Assembly: GCA_012862575.1 (NCBI GenBank)
Contig: BLSF01000007.1
Coordinates: forward strand, 248,001 to 312,000
Origin: Parietichytrium sp. I65-24A
Lineage: Eukaryota; Sar; Bigyra; Thraustochytrida; Thraustochytriidae
Direction of reading: 5' to 3'
DNA: 64,000 bases
In this document: positions 44,754-54,645 of the stretch, in pieces
How positions within the stretch are numbered: position 1 is the stretch's first letter
Layout: every line of letters starts with the position of its first letter
Made by a program: the position numbers and the translations under genes
Notes under the pieces: model-generated
What the model saw: only the letters and a program-made list of their open reading frames with translations
The model's database searches: none
What the model was told of the DNA's origin: nothing

Positions 44754-46121
44754 ATGAGCGAAGTGGCGTCGTTGCGCAAGAAGGTGGCACGGCTGGAGAA
44801 GGATAAAAGCAAGTGGAAAGATGTGGAGAAGCAGGTAAAAGCTGCCACTGCAGCGCTCCAAAAGTTTAAAGCGCAAGTGGAGCAGCTTTCTAGTGAGAAG
44901 GAGGCGCTGGAAGTGGCCAAGAAAGAAGCACAAGATGCGAAGAGCGCGGCGGAAGATCAGTTTGCTGAGAAGTCAGCGAATTTTACCAGGCTCGTTGAAA
45001 TTGCGCAAGGTCTCAAGGCGAAGGTTGAGCTGTTGGAAAGCCAGGCTGCTAATGCTCAAGTGGAAACACTTTCGAAGAAACGAAAACGCGGGGCTTTGTC
45101 CGCGGCACCAGAACCGGCCAAGACGTGGGAGTCCCTGATGATTGAGGTACTTGTCGCTTCTGATGGGCGAAACGGCCGTATCGAGACTGATCAACTGTCC
45201 AAGTTGGCCAAGGGCGCAGGGCAGTTTCTTGGTGTGGACCATCGCGCAGAGGCAGAGCGGATAATTCTTTGGACCACGCACTTCAGCAAAAATATTCGGC
45301 AGTTGGACGTTTGGGTAGAGTTTGTCCACCTGGTGTGCGTGCAGCAACAATCAAGCGCCGGGGAAAGTATCTTGCTCTCTTTGACATTCGAGAGAGCGCT
45401 GGATCAAATGGTGCAGGTAGCTGGTGATGACCAATGGGCAAGGTTCTTGGCTCTTCTTTGCAAGCAATCTCGAAATCGGCCAATGTGGATGCGTGCTGTC
45501 TTTCTCTGTGTCATGGCGAGAAGGCGGGACCTGTTGTGTTTATTCTGCGACGGAGAGTGGAGGTTGTCATCTGGCGCCGAGAATGACGCTGCTGCCCTCT
45601 TGGTCTATGGTCACTTGATCAATACTCTGCACACCTATGACTGGCAGCTCAGAGAGATACTTTGTTATCAGCTGGACTCTGACACGAACCCGGAGGAGGG
45701 TAGTGAGGATATTTCTGCTGATATGGTGCAGCTTGCAGGCAAATTGTTGGACACTGCGCCACACAATGCGAAGTCAGTAATAGCGAGTTTTCAAGTCATA
45801 TGTGAGTACATGGGTTGGAGCTGGACTCACAATGAAATTATCTGCGGCTGCATTTGGAAGAGGCTTGGAAATGAAGAGGCCATCAAATCTGGGGTTTGTT
45901 TCAAAGTTCTCAGTGCTATTGCTAAGCACTTTACATTCCGCCCTGCACCGAAAGACTCGCACTGGCTCGCTTTGCACGATGCCCTGCAAGTAATTCTCCC
46001 GCCTCCAGAAGTGGATGCAACCGGCTTTTTGAGTGACGTCGAGAAAGCTGCTCATCAGCTCCTCTTAAATTGCATCGCAGATCTTCATCGCTCCTATGTC
46101 CGCGCGAAGCGCCTGAACTGA
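44754..46121 (+). CDS. coiled-coil nuclear protein, function unknown
   Basis: I do not recognise the family of this 455-residue protein. Residues 1-105 are a single long coiled coil rich in Lys, Glu, Ala and Gln heptads. A basic SKKRKRG stretch (about 106-112) is a likely nuclear localisation signal. The C-terminal ~330 residues form a helical, Trp- and Cys-containing globular domain with TWESLMIEVL, WTTHFSKNIRQLDVWVEFVH and CEYMGWSWTHNEIICGCIW. This part looks like an alpha-solenoid. The first ATG in frame is 44754 and the product is uninterrupted. The architecture of a coiled coil, an NLS and a helical domain suggests a scaffold in a nuclear complex, which is inference only. Confidence 0.72.
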   Translation: MSEVASLRKKVARLEKDKSKWKDVEKQVKAATAALQKFKAQVEQLSSEKEALEVAKKEAQDAKSAAEDQFAEKSANFTRLVEIAQGLKAKVELLESQAANAQVETLSKKRKRGALSAAPEPAKTWESLMIEVLVASDGRNGRIETDQLSKLAKGAGQFLGVDHRAEAERIILWTTHFSKNIRQLDVWVEFVHLVCVQQQSSAGESILLSLTFERALDQMVQVAGDDQWARFLALLCKQSRNRPMWMRAVFLCVMARRRDLLCLFCDGEWRLSSGAENDAAALLVYGHLINTLHTYDWQLREILCYQLDSDTNPEEGSEDISADMVQLAGKLLDTAPHNAKSVIASFQVICEYMGWSWTHNEIICGCIWKRLGNEEAIKSGVCFKVLSAIAKHFTFRPAPKDSHWLALHDALQVILPPPEVDATGFLSDVEKAAHQLLLNCIADLHRSYVRAKRLN

Positions 46122-46897
46122 CTTTCTATTGAATTTGATTTTGGCAAGATGGTTTTCATCATCATACGAATTGTAAATGGTTTCCTTATTCTTTCAAGTT
46201 TCACTCGTTCAATTTTCAGCCTTGCACATACTTTTACAATCGCATACATGGCTCGGCGTGCAGTATGTTTAGTGTTTGCTCGCCACTCTCATTCCCTCCA
46301 TCCACACTGCACTCTGCTCCTTCTGCCCCGAGACTTTCGACACGCCTCGACGCACCTGGCTCGTCCATTGCCCTAGCCGCGAACTATTACATTACTCTTG
46401 CATTCGTCTTCTCAACCTCACTGTCAGTCCACTGCCTTTCTTTCTACGAGCAGCGACAGTGGACAGTGTGGACAGTGTGGACACTGTAGACATCTAGCTA
46501 AGATGTGTGGATCGATCGACGCGTTCGACTATCGAATCCCATAGCCGGGCATTATCGCCCAACCGTGCGTCGCGGCATGCTGAGAATGCTGAGAATGCTG
46601 AGATTGGTAGCGCATTAGCACATGTTGCACATGTAGCCCGTCCCGAGAGAGTCCCGAGTGAGAAGTGAGACGGGAGAGAAACAAACGGCGCACTCGTGGT
46701 TTGGGGCCGAGCTGGTTGTGTCCTTGGGCTGTTTAATCTGGTCCTGTGAGACTGTGAGACTGCGAGACTGCGAGCAAAGTGGAGAGCCTCGTGCCTCTGT
46801 GTTGTGGTTTGTGACTTGTGGCTTTGTGGTTTTGCAAAAGGCGAAGAGGAGGGGCCGTGGGTTTTTCAGAGGTTCGTTTGACCAAGTGAGGGGAAAG
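46122..46897. other. spacer upstream of pyruvate kinase
   Basis: 776 bp with short repeats: GTGGACAGT units at 46450-46486 and ATGCTGAGA units at about 46577-46604. The frame of the pyruvate kinase gene is open through the last 240 bp but has no ATG there. No gene is seen. Confidence 0.5.
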
Positions 46898-48592
46898 ATG
46901 TTGGCAGTGCGCCGAGCTGTGGCACGGCACAGCGGTCTTGGCAGATGGCGGTCGCTGAGCTCGGGGAGGTGGACCGAGTCGGAGAGATGGGAGAGCGACG
47001 GGTCCGCGGATGGTCATATGCAGTCTTTCTTGTTGCAGGAGAGCTACGGGCAGTACTTTCGCGTGCCAAACCCGAGCGGGCTGATGACGAAGATCATTTG
47101 CACGATTGGCCCGGCGACTGGGTCTAAGGAGCAGATTGGAGAGATGCTGGACGCAGGAATGTCTGCGGTGAGGCTGAATGCGTCCCATGGGGACTATGGG
47201 TTCTTTGAGAGCGTGATCAATAACACTCGCGCCGCGGCCGAGGTGCGTAATCGCATCTGCCCAATCATTTTAGACACCAAAGGCCCGGAGATTCGCCTTG
47301 GCAAGCTCAAACAGAATGGCGTGATCGTGAATTCTGGCGAGAAGTTTACATTCTTCAGAGATATCGATCCAGAAAATCCAGGCGACGAGCATGGGGCAGC
47401 CACGACCTATCCGCGCCTGGCCTCCACGGTGGAGAAAGGCGATGTAATTCTAGTAGACAACGGGCGGCTGTCGTTTCTGTGTCAGGAGATTGATCCAGTC
47501 ACCGGGGATGTTCACTGCAGAGTAATCGCTGGTGGCCCTCTTATAGGGAATAAAGGCGTGAATGTGCCGGGCTGCACAATAGACCTGCCGCATCTGACCG
47601 ACAAAGACAAGTTTGACATTGGATTTGCTGTAGAGCACAAGCTAGAGTTTATCGCACATTCGTTCACAAGATCGGCAGCGGGAATCGTAGCAGTGCGCGA
47701 GATCCCTGGTGTGGTGGAGCAAGGTATGCACGTAATTGCGAAAATTGAAAACCAGGAGGCGCTGAACAACATTCGGGGTATCCTCAAGGTTTCGGACGGT
47801 ATCATGGTGGCGCGCGGTGATTTGGGCGTCGAAATTCCTTTGGAACGTGTCTGCTCTGTGCAGAAGCGGCTTATTCGGGAGTGCAACATTCAGGGCAAGT
47901 TTGTAATTACTGCTACAGAAATGCTCGACTCGATGATCACAAATCCGCGCCCAACACGTGCAGAGGCAAGCGATGTCGCAAACGCAGTTTTCGATGGAAC
48001 TGACTGTGTCATGCTCTCGGGGGAGACGGCTGTCGGCAAGTACCCCGTCGCAACGATTCAGGTCATGAACCGGATTTGCAAGGAGGCAGAGACGGACATT
48101 GAACAGCACAAGAGATTTTTGTCCTTGGAGGAGGACGAACTTGAGCGCAAGCGCAAGAAGAACGCGCGAACTGAGCTCGGTGAAGCATTTGCGATGGCGG
48201 CTGTGCAGGCATGCACGGACATTAAAGGGTCTCTCATTATCGCAGTCACCAAGACGGGGGAGACTGCAAGGATGCTGTCCAAGCACTTTCCAAATGTACC
48301 AATCCTTGCCCTCGCCACCTCTCCGAAAGTGTGCGCTCAAATTTCGCTGTACCGAGGCGTCATTCCGTACTTGGTCAATTCCCTTGAGCGCGCTTCGTGC
48401 GTTCCTCGGGGCATTTCCAAGGCGACCGAGCTCGGTCTGGTTGCACATGGTTCAAGAATAGTGTTGGTGACTGGTCACGATGACGCCGTGGCGAACCGTC
48501 TGGAGAGCTTTGTGGTTGGCGCGAGCATCCCAGAGCTTGGCAAGATCCCTGGCCAAAAGTACGCTCCTGGATCAAGTTTTCATGCTCCATAA
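46898..48592 (+). CDS. PYK: pyruvate kinase with mitochondrial-type presequence
   Basis: The 564-residue product is a complete pyruvate kinase, converting phosphoenolpyruvate and ADP to pyruvate and ATP. Motifs present include MTKIICTIGPA, DTKGPEIR, VIAKIENQEA with catalytic Lys282, VARGDLGVEIP, TATEMLDSM with Thr340, and GDTDCVMLSGETAVGKYP-like sequence. Two usual residues differ: the NFSHG loop reads NASHG (Ala95), and the Gln of the TQMLESM motif is Glu341. The first ~28 residues (MLAVRRAVARHSGLGRWRSLSSGRW) are basic, Ser/Ala-rich and acid-free, a typical mitochondrial presequence, in front of a ~40-residue linker. Lower glycolysis in mitochondria is known from stramenopiles. The frame is open upstream to 46658, but the first ATG is 46898 (gggaaagATG). 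Confidence 0.94.
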   Translation: MLAVRRAVARHSGLGRWRSLSSGRWTESERWESDGSADGHMQSFLLQESYGQYFRVPNPSGLMTKIICTIGPATGSKEQIGEMLDAGMSAVRLNASHGDYGFFESVINNTRAAAEVRNRICPIILDTKGPEIRLGKLKQNGVIVNSGEKFTFFRDIDPENPGDEHGAATTYPRLASTVEKGDVILVDNGRLSFLCQEIDPVTGDVHCRVIAGGPLIGNKGVNVPGCTIDLPHLTDKDKFDIGFAVEHKLEFIAHSFTRSAAGIVAVREIPGVVEQGMHVIAKIENQEALNNIRGILKVSDGIMVARGDLGVEIPLERVCSVQKRLIRECNIQGKFVITATEMLDSMITNPRPTRAEASDVANAVFDGTDCVMLSGETAVGKYPVATIQVMNRICKEAETDIEQHKRFLSLEEDELERKRKKNARTELGEAFAMAAVQACTDIKGSLIIAVTKTGETARMLSKHFPNVPILALATSPKVCAQISLYRGVIPYLVNSLERASCVPRGISKATELGLVAHGSRIVLVTGHDDAVANRLESFVVGASIPELGKIPGQKYAPGSSFHAP

Positions 48593-49096
48593 AGCTGAAT
48601 ATGATTTCCGTTTTTTTTTTTTTTTTTTTCTAAATATCCCTACAACCCGTTCGCGTGTTTAAAAGCTCGCAGTCAATTAGAATCGTCGAGGGTATTTTTT
48701 GTCGCAAATCTTTTTTCTCCTTCTGATATGGTAGGATTCATTCGTGAAACTCATCAGAATTCAGACAGAAACACTTTTTCAGAATTCAGCTTTTCAGTTT
48801 GGCAAGACTGGCCAAGAGGAAAGAGATGGAAAAGGAAAAGACAAACCATAGCCAATCAAGCGTCAAGCTGGTCAGATGAAGACTGGAGAAAAAAAAATAG
48901 ATACAGTAAGAAAGAAAGAAGCGAAGAAAAGAGGGACGAGGCCGCTTTTGCTTAAACGAGCATGGCTGGCAAAGAACGCCATCTTCCGTGTGAGGAACGC
49001 CATTCTAATATGGCGGCGCACACGCTGGACCAAACCAATCCTCATCAGCACTAGCCGCACCAATGAAGCGCCACAGTGCGCTACTATCTGTCATGT
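48593..49096. other. 504-bp convergent spacer with poly(T)
   Basis: 3' flanks of the pyruvate kinase (+) and Ala-rich (-) genes. A 19-T homopolymer lies at 48611-48629, 18 nt beyond the pyruvate kinase stop codon. The rest is A-rich plus-strand sequence with no gene. Confidence 0.6.
48611..48629. repeat. poly(T) run of 19
   Basis: Uninterrupted T19 just downstream of the pyruvate kinase stop. It may be part of the 3' processing region. Confidence 0.9.
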
Positions 49097-50029
49097 TCAC
49101 ACAGAGGGCTCGTGCACCCACCACGGTTCAACCCCAGCTAGAAGCAGCAAATGCGAGCTGTCCGCGGGGTTCTTTGGGTATTTCTCTCGTAATTTGGCGG
49201 CATCCCCAGCCCTCTTCTCCCAGTCATCCAGCAGCGCTGCGTAGTCGTCCGCCAAAAAACCGAGCGAGGCGCGACATGCGCTGCCGTAGCAATTTCCTGG
49301 CTGTGCGGCCAGATGTTCCAGCTTTGCGATGCCCGAGCGGTACAGTCCTTCTGCTGACACCGCCTGCGCTGCTTCGCGGTGCAATAGCTTCGCCTTGACG
49401 CCAAGCGCAATGGCCAACAGAGCCTCCGTTTGCTGCTGCAGCACCTTTCGTTCTGCTTTCGCCAAAATCCTCTCCGAGGCAAGCATCTGCTCCAGCGCTT
49501 CTTCGTCCGCACCAAGCTTTGCCACGCATTCTTCCAGCGTTTCCAGTGCCTCGCTCGTAGCGTCGTCCGTCTTCTTCGCGTCCCATTCGCCAAGCCACGC
49601 TCCGCGGACCAGCTCTCTCGCGGACATCAGCCTGCTCGCCACCGGCCCTCTCGTCCTCGACCCATCTTCCGACAGCTCCAACATCTCCGTCAAGCCCATC
49701 ATCGCCGCCTGCGACTCTGGAGGCCTGAGCACCGCGAGCCTCTCTCGCGCGGCCTTTGCGGCAGCGCGCATGTGAGTGTCCTCGCAAGAATCTTCGATGG
49801 CGGCGATGGCTCGTGCGCCCGTGCGAGCGTCGTTGGCAGCGGCGGATGCGGCACATGCCAGCGCCAGGGCGGCATGCCGCATGGGCGAGGACGCGCCCAT
49901 GGCCGACGACGCGATCTCGCCAGCGCGCCAAAGACCGCGCACGCCGTCCGCGCTGCCTGCTGCGGACAGTGACGCCGAGGACACTTCGCTCACGCCATCC
50001 AGGGCGCGCAGCGCACTGCGCCACGCCAT
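49097..50029 (-). CDS. Ala-rich helical protein, function unknown
   Basis: I do not recognise this 310-residue protein. It is Ala- and Glu-rich and almost all predicted helix, with no signal peptide or membrane segment. The C-terminal third (KLEHLAAQPGNCYGSACRA, LADDYAALLDDWEKRA) reads like one or two TPR-like helix pairs. The minus-strand frame is the longest in the region and starts with an ATG at 50029. However, GC-rich overlapping frames exist on both strands, so the assignment rests on length and position, convergent with pyruvate kinase. The product ends WWVHEPSV. Confidence 0.6.
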   Translation of the reverse strand: MAWRSALRALDGVSEVSSASLSAAGSADGVRGLWRAGEIASSAMGASSPMRHAALALACAASAAANDARTGARAIAAIEDSCEDTHMRAAAKAARERLAVLRPPESQAAMMGLTEMLELSEDGSRTRGPVASRLMSARELVRGAWLGEWDAKKTDDATSEALETLEECVAKLGADEEALEQMLASERILAKAERKVLQQQTEALLAIALGVKAKLLHREAAQAVSAEGLYRSGIAKLEHLAAQPGNCYGSACRASLGFLADDYAALLDDWEKRAGDAAKLREKYPKNPADSSHLLLLAGVEPWWVHEPSV

Positions 50030-50885
50030 GATGCCGATGCTCCTTGTGTGCTGGCTAGCTGTGTTGAAACACTGTTGGTTTTTTTGCGCGGACTGGACGA
50101 CTTGGGGGGCAAGAGATAGTTAGTTGGCAGAGTGGATGGTCGCGAGGACACTTCAGTATCGTGCCTGTGGGGACTGTGGGGACTGTGGGGTGAAGCGATT
50201 CGATCGTTTTCTCCTCTTTGAAGAAAAAGGTTTTCCTGTGTCCTGTGTCCTCTTCTATCTGATCTTTCTCATGAGACGTACGCCGCGCGTGTGAATCTTT
50301 CTTTTCAGTGACAGTACTCGCGTACACTTTCTGCGCCTACGGATTATTACCGCTCCGCCCTATCCGTGCGCTATCGAGCATCATCTCAACTATGTCATGA
50401 TCTTGCACATCTTGCAGCCAGGCTGCCAGGTTCCCAGGATTAGTTCTCTGTACGTGAAGCAGCGAAGCGCTCGGCTGGAAGGGGAACCGGAAGAAGCGAA
50501 TGTTGATCGGCGTAGCAGATCGTAACGGGGTGCTGGGAGTCGGGCGGCACAAAAAGTTGGTGTGCGTTTTGTGGCTGGCGTTTGGAGGAAACGCCAGCGA
50601 TGAGATGGGAGATGGAAGAAATAAAATTCACTGTCAAGTTGAAGTAAGTAGCACATGCTGCTTTGTTTCTTGTGTCTCTTGTGTCTGTCTCCTCTCCGAC
50701 CAAAGAGGAGCGAGGTCTCGATCGTTAAGTTTAGTTCATTTGTTTGTTTGTTTGTTTGTTGTTTGATTTGTTTGCGAAAAGAAAACTGACTGCGTTCTGC
50801 CAAAAGTTCTGGACACAAAAATCCTCGAGCTGTGACCCGCTCATCGCTTTTTCACTGTACTGTGAGTACCGAGAATGAGAGCTCG

Positions 50886-50934
50886 CAGCGCGCGTGTGGG
50901 AGAGAGAAGAGAGAAGAGAGAAGAGAGAGAGGCA
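50886..50934. repeat. GAGAGAA tandem array
   Basis: A purine-only run of AGAGAAGAGAGAAGAG-type units. Confidence 0.8.
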
Positions 50935-53900
50935 AAGGGGGCCAGAAGAGCGCAGTGGAAGCATATGTGGAAGCGTTGCAAATTGCTGTCTCGCTGTGTT
51001 TGGACGACAGGTGGTGCACAGCGCGGCGCTGTCCATCAAACAGACAGACTTGCAGTCGTTTCTTTCAAAACATTGAATCTTTCGAACGAGTTCGTTCTTC
51101 AGTCATATGAGTCAGATGTTTTATTTGTTCCAAGCAACGCGGAAACGATTGAGAAACGATATCGTAGCGAAGAGGGTGAGTCAGTGAGGCCATGACGGGC
51201 CAGTCAAGCCAGGTCCGTGGCAAACTTGCGACGGCCGTCGCTATGTCGAACGATGCAAGAGCGATTGTCACTTTACAATGACTGAGATAATTGATGCACT
51301 GACGAAGAAGTTACTGACCATGGACGACGTTCATTGACAGCGAGAACAGCGAGTGACGTCGGACGCTCTTTTGCGCAGATCGATCAGAGGTGCGCTCCAT
51401 TGCGCTCCTGGAGACCATATTTGTGCCCGAAGAGAAGAAAAAGATCGTGCAAGATCTTCCATTCGTACTGAGTACTGAGTAGTGAGTACGCCGATCTTGT
51501 CTGAGATGTCTGAGAAGCGGTGAGATCTTGGTCATCATGAGTACCGGACCTGACGCTGACCTGACGTTTAAGTTTATTTTGGGCAGCAGCAGAGCGTGGC
51601 CCTACGTGCGTGGTGCTGGCGATGGTTTCGCTGGACGCTGATAGGCGAACAGATTTTCCCTGAGCCACCAATTCGCTGTTACCTCACAACTGGAAAATAG
51701 AGAAACTCTGTTTGAGCTGACACTGCAAACTCAAGTATCCCCAAATCGATCGCAACTTGCATCTTGAAGAAAAGCATGACGGGAAGAGCTCAGAGCTCTT
51801 CATCTCGACGCAGTTGTTGGCGCTGACATTGAACACTTTGGCACATCACAGATCATCACAGACTCACTTTCCTTCAGTCCGTCTCAGCTTTTTGGTATAG
51901 GATTTAGAATTTAGAATAAAGAATGAATGACGAATGACGAATGACAGAAAAGAGAAAAGAAAGGGTACGAACAGGGCGTGCCACAAAGGTCGAATTTCGA
52001 AACTGTGAAAGCTAGAATGACAGCGAGAATGATCTCAGAATGGACTAGGAACGGTACTCGTACACATGTTGTATGGCATGCTAACCTCTAGACTAGATAA
52101 GAAATCAATTACACTAATTCTTCGCTGGTAATGCACACTATTAGTTGCTCGGACTCTTGGCATCTCATTCGCACTGATACTGTAATCTTATAACTTAACA
52201 CTCCCAGGCAGAGAGTCTCCTGGCCAGAGCGCATTTCTCCTTATTGTTAACATTATTTGGTCACTACTACCAGCTGACTCGTAGTCAAATTCTCAACCAG
52301 TGCACTAAAAGTGGGGTGTTGCCGCAGCGTTCGTCTGCAGAGTTCTAGTAGACGTAGTGGCAGGCTCTTAGTGAGAGCTGGGTTGAAGTGGGATTGCATG
52401 TAGTTGGGATTTGGAAAAACCAATTCTTCACTCGAAAAGTTTCGGAAAGCTCAGAGGAGCTGGAGCAGCGGAATTATAAATCATGAATTATGAAAGACAG
52501 AAGACGGGCGAACGGGCGAATGGAATCAAGCAGTGGCGTAGTGGCGTCCCTCCAAGCAAGAGGATGGAAGAAGAAAAGTGGCAATTTGCCGACCTCCAAA
52601 CAAACGAAACCAGGGTTCTTTCTCTCAAAGTAATTTTTCAATTTCTCCGTCACGGTTCTCCTTTTTTGAGCGAACTTTGACGAGCATGGAGGAGCGTGGC
52701 CACAGGTAGGCTAGCGCTGTGTTACGACTATTTCACTCGCACACTTTGCCACGAAATCGAATCGAGTGCTTTCACCAACTTGGACCCCCCAGGTAAGCGC
52801 GATGAGGCTACCGGTACCTACTCGCTGGGAATCACGCTGGCGCCCCGAAACCCTGACAGGTTACTCTGGCTTGTGAACTCTTTGAACGTGGGTTTCTGTC
52901 GATGAAAACTCATTCATTTTCGATGTTCATTTTGAATGTGGAGAAGGAATTGGGAACTTACTTCGGGTAACTCATTGAGTAGAGTGCTCACTTTCAGCTG
53001 TATAGATAGCATTGTATAGCGCTGGTACTACTTGCAGCGTAGTCACACGACTTGCATGCAATGACGGGATGAGACATGTACCAACTCCCGCGCTCTTGCT
53101 GTGCATTCTGTGCCGCTCTAGCCGCACTCGGGAACCTCGGTGTTCCTTCAGCCCTTTATAAAAACATTTATAAACCATCGAATAACTGAATAACTTCCGA
53201 AGCCAAGTGCTCCGGTGCTGGCCAACTGGTTGGCAGTCAAGGGCGCACTGGCGATATCTGGCGATGATGTTGATTGATCTTGATTCATCGTAGATACAAA
53301 GTAAGCACTTCGGTTTACGAAGGGAGAAGGGAATGGGAGAAACTAGCCACACTAGCCACACTCTAGCCACACTGCACGTGACCGCACGCTACAAAACTAC
53401 GAAAACAATGTGCTCCTGCTGTTCTCGCTGTCAATCAATCAATCAAACAATCAGTGCAGATCCGTCCTGCCATGACGAGCTGGAATTAGACTTATCTCGA
53501 AGCAATCCTCACGCGAAACGCTACAGCTTCACAACTTCAGTTCGCAATTTTACAGAGCCAAAAAACAAAAACTCATCGCCCCACCCTTTCACCACTTGCC
53601 TTCTCTCCCTTCACTCACTCACTTACTATGACTCTTATACGAACACGTAGCTCCGCTCTCCTGCAGACGGTACCACTACCGATGTATTAGTGTATACAAC
53701 GATCCATACCGGCAACACGGGCAAGAGAGGCAATAGGCTTTTAGTAGTACAACTGTTATTCTAGCACGCAGCGGTTCGATATTGACCGTGAGTGCTACTT
53801 ATCTCATAACACATACTAAAGCCAGTCACTGTGAGGAGGAAACGGAGACGAAAGAAGCAAGAGTAGCGCACACTTTTCCGTGTCTTCTACCAAAATATCC

Positions 53901-54013
53901 TATGACGCTTACGGCGGCACGCACAGTACAGCATCCCATTACCTAGTACTAATACCTCGGCGCTATGAAGCAGAGGTCTTTCCAGTAACAACAACCTTAC
54001 GCCTTCCACCGTC

Positions 54014-54035
54014 CTCTCTCTCTCTCTCTCTCTCC
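54014..54035. repeat. (CT)n microsatellite
   Basis: About 11 CT units, 100 bp from the G-quadruplex motif. Confidence 0.85.
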
Positions 54036-54108
54036 GCAATCATCAGTCGGAGTTGGTGGCCCACTGCCCCACTATCGCTTTCCCTAATGCCTACCATAAG
54101 ACCTCGGC

Positions 54109-54127
54109 GGGTGGGTGGGTGGGTGGG
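54109..54127 (+). other. G-quadruplex motif, five GGG runs with single-T loops
   Basis: Five GGG tracts (54109-54111, 54113-54115, 54117-54119, 54121-54123 and 54125-54127) are separated by single T residues. Single-nucleotide loops are known to favour very stable parallel quadruplexes. It lies about 520 bp upstream of the membrane-protein start codon and 85 bp before an assembly gap. Confidence 0.85.
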
Positions 54128-54143
54128 CCGACACAGAGGGAAG

Positions 54144-54411
54144 AAAAAATGAGGGAGAGAGAGAGAGAGAAGGAGGAGAAGAAGGAGAGAGAGAGAGAGG
54201 AGGGAGAGAGANNNNNNNNNNNNNNNNNNNNNNNNNNNNNNNNNNNNNNNNNNNNNNNNNNNNNNNNNNNNNNNNNNNNNNNNNNNNNNNNNNNNNNNNN
54301 NNNNNNNNNNNNNNNNNNNNNNNNNNNNNNNNNNNNNNNNNNNNNNNAGAGAGAGAGAGAAGGAGGAGAAGAGAGGAGAGAGAGAGAGAGAGGGAGAGAG
54401 AGAGGCCAGTG
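54144..54411 (+). repeat. polypurine (GA/GGA) tract interrupted by assembly gap
   Basis: Nearly pure GAGA, GGAGA and AGGAGAAG sequence on both sides of the run of Ns. The tract probably continues through the gap. Such tracts can form triplexes and are hard to sequence. Confidence 0.85.
54212..54347. other. assembly gap, 136 Ns
   Basis: Undetermined bases inside the polypurine tract. The real length is unknown. Confidence 0.99.
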
Positions 54412-54481
54412 TCAGAACAGTCAGAATAGTCAGAATTGTCAGAACGATCGAAGCATCCAAGTCATCGAAGCGACAGACAAT

Positions 54482-54518
54482 TTCTGTTTTCTGTTTTCTG
54501 TTTTCTGTTCTCTGTTTT
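54482..54518. repeat. TTTTCTG tandem array
   Basis: Five imperfect 7-bp units. A (GTT)n run follows at 54570-54590. Confidence 0.8.
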
Positions 54519-54645
54519 GCGATTGCTGATAGCACATCCGCGAGGTGGCGAGGCGAACGAGGCAGCAAGTGTTGTTGTTGTTGTTGTTGTCGTTTGTAGT
54601 TGGCCACTGGCAAAGTGGTGTGTTGGAGATTTGGCCGCGTGCTGG

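Larger units (their letters stand above)
50030..54645. other. 4.6 kb gene-poor region
   Basis: I find no supportable gene. Open frames are under 150 codons, overlap on both strands and include frames running through simple repeats. The region contains TTGT (50744-50766) and GAGAGAA (50886-50934) arrays, AGCCACACT repeats (53342-53375), a CAAT run (53437-53452), a CT run, a G-quadruplex motif, and a polypurine tract with an assembly gap. Recurrent GTAC-rich snippets (AGTACTGAGTAC near 51470) are also present. It lies between divergent genes, so a regulatory role, an unseen noncoding RNA or a spliced gene cannot be excluded. Confidence 0.5.

Noticed and set aside
47642-48448. 268-codon antisense frame inside pyruvate kinase
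   Set aside because: Shadow of the conserved coding strand.
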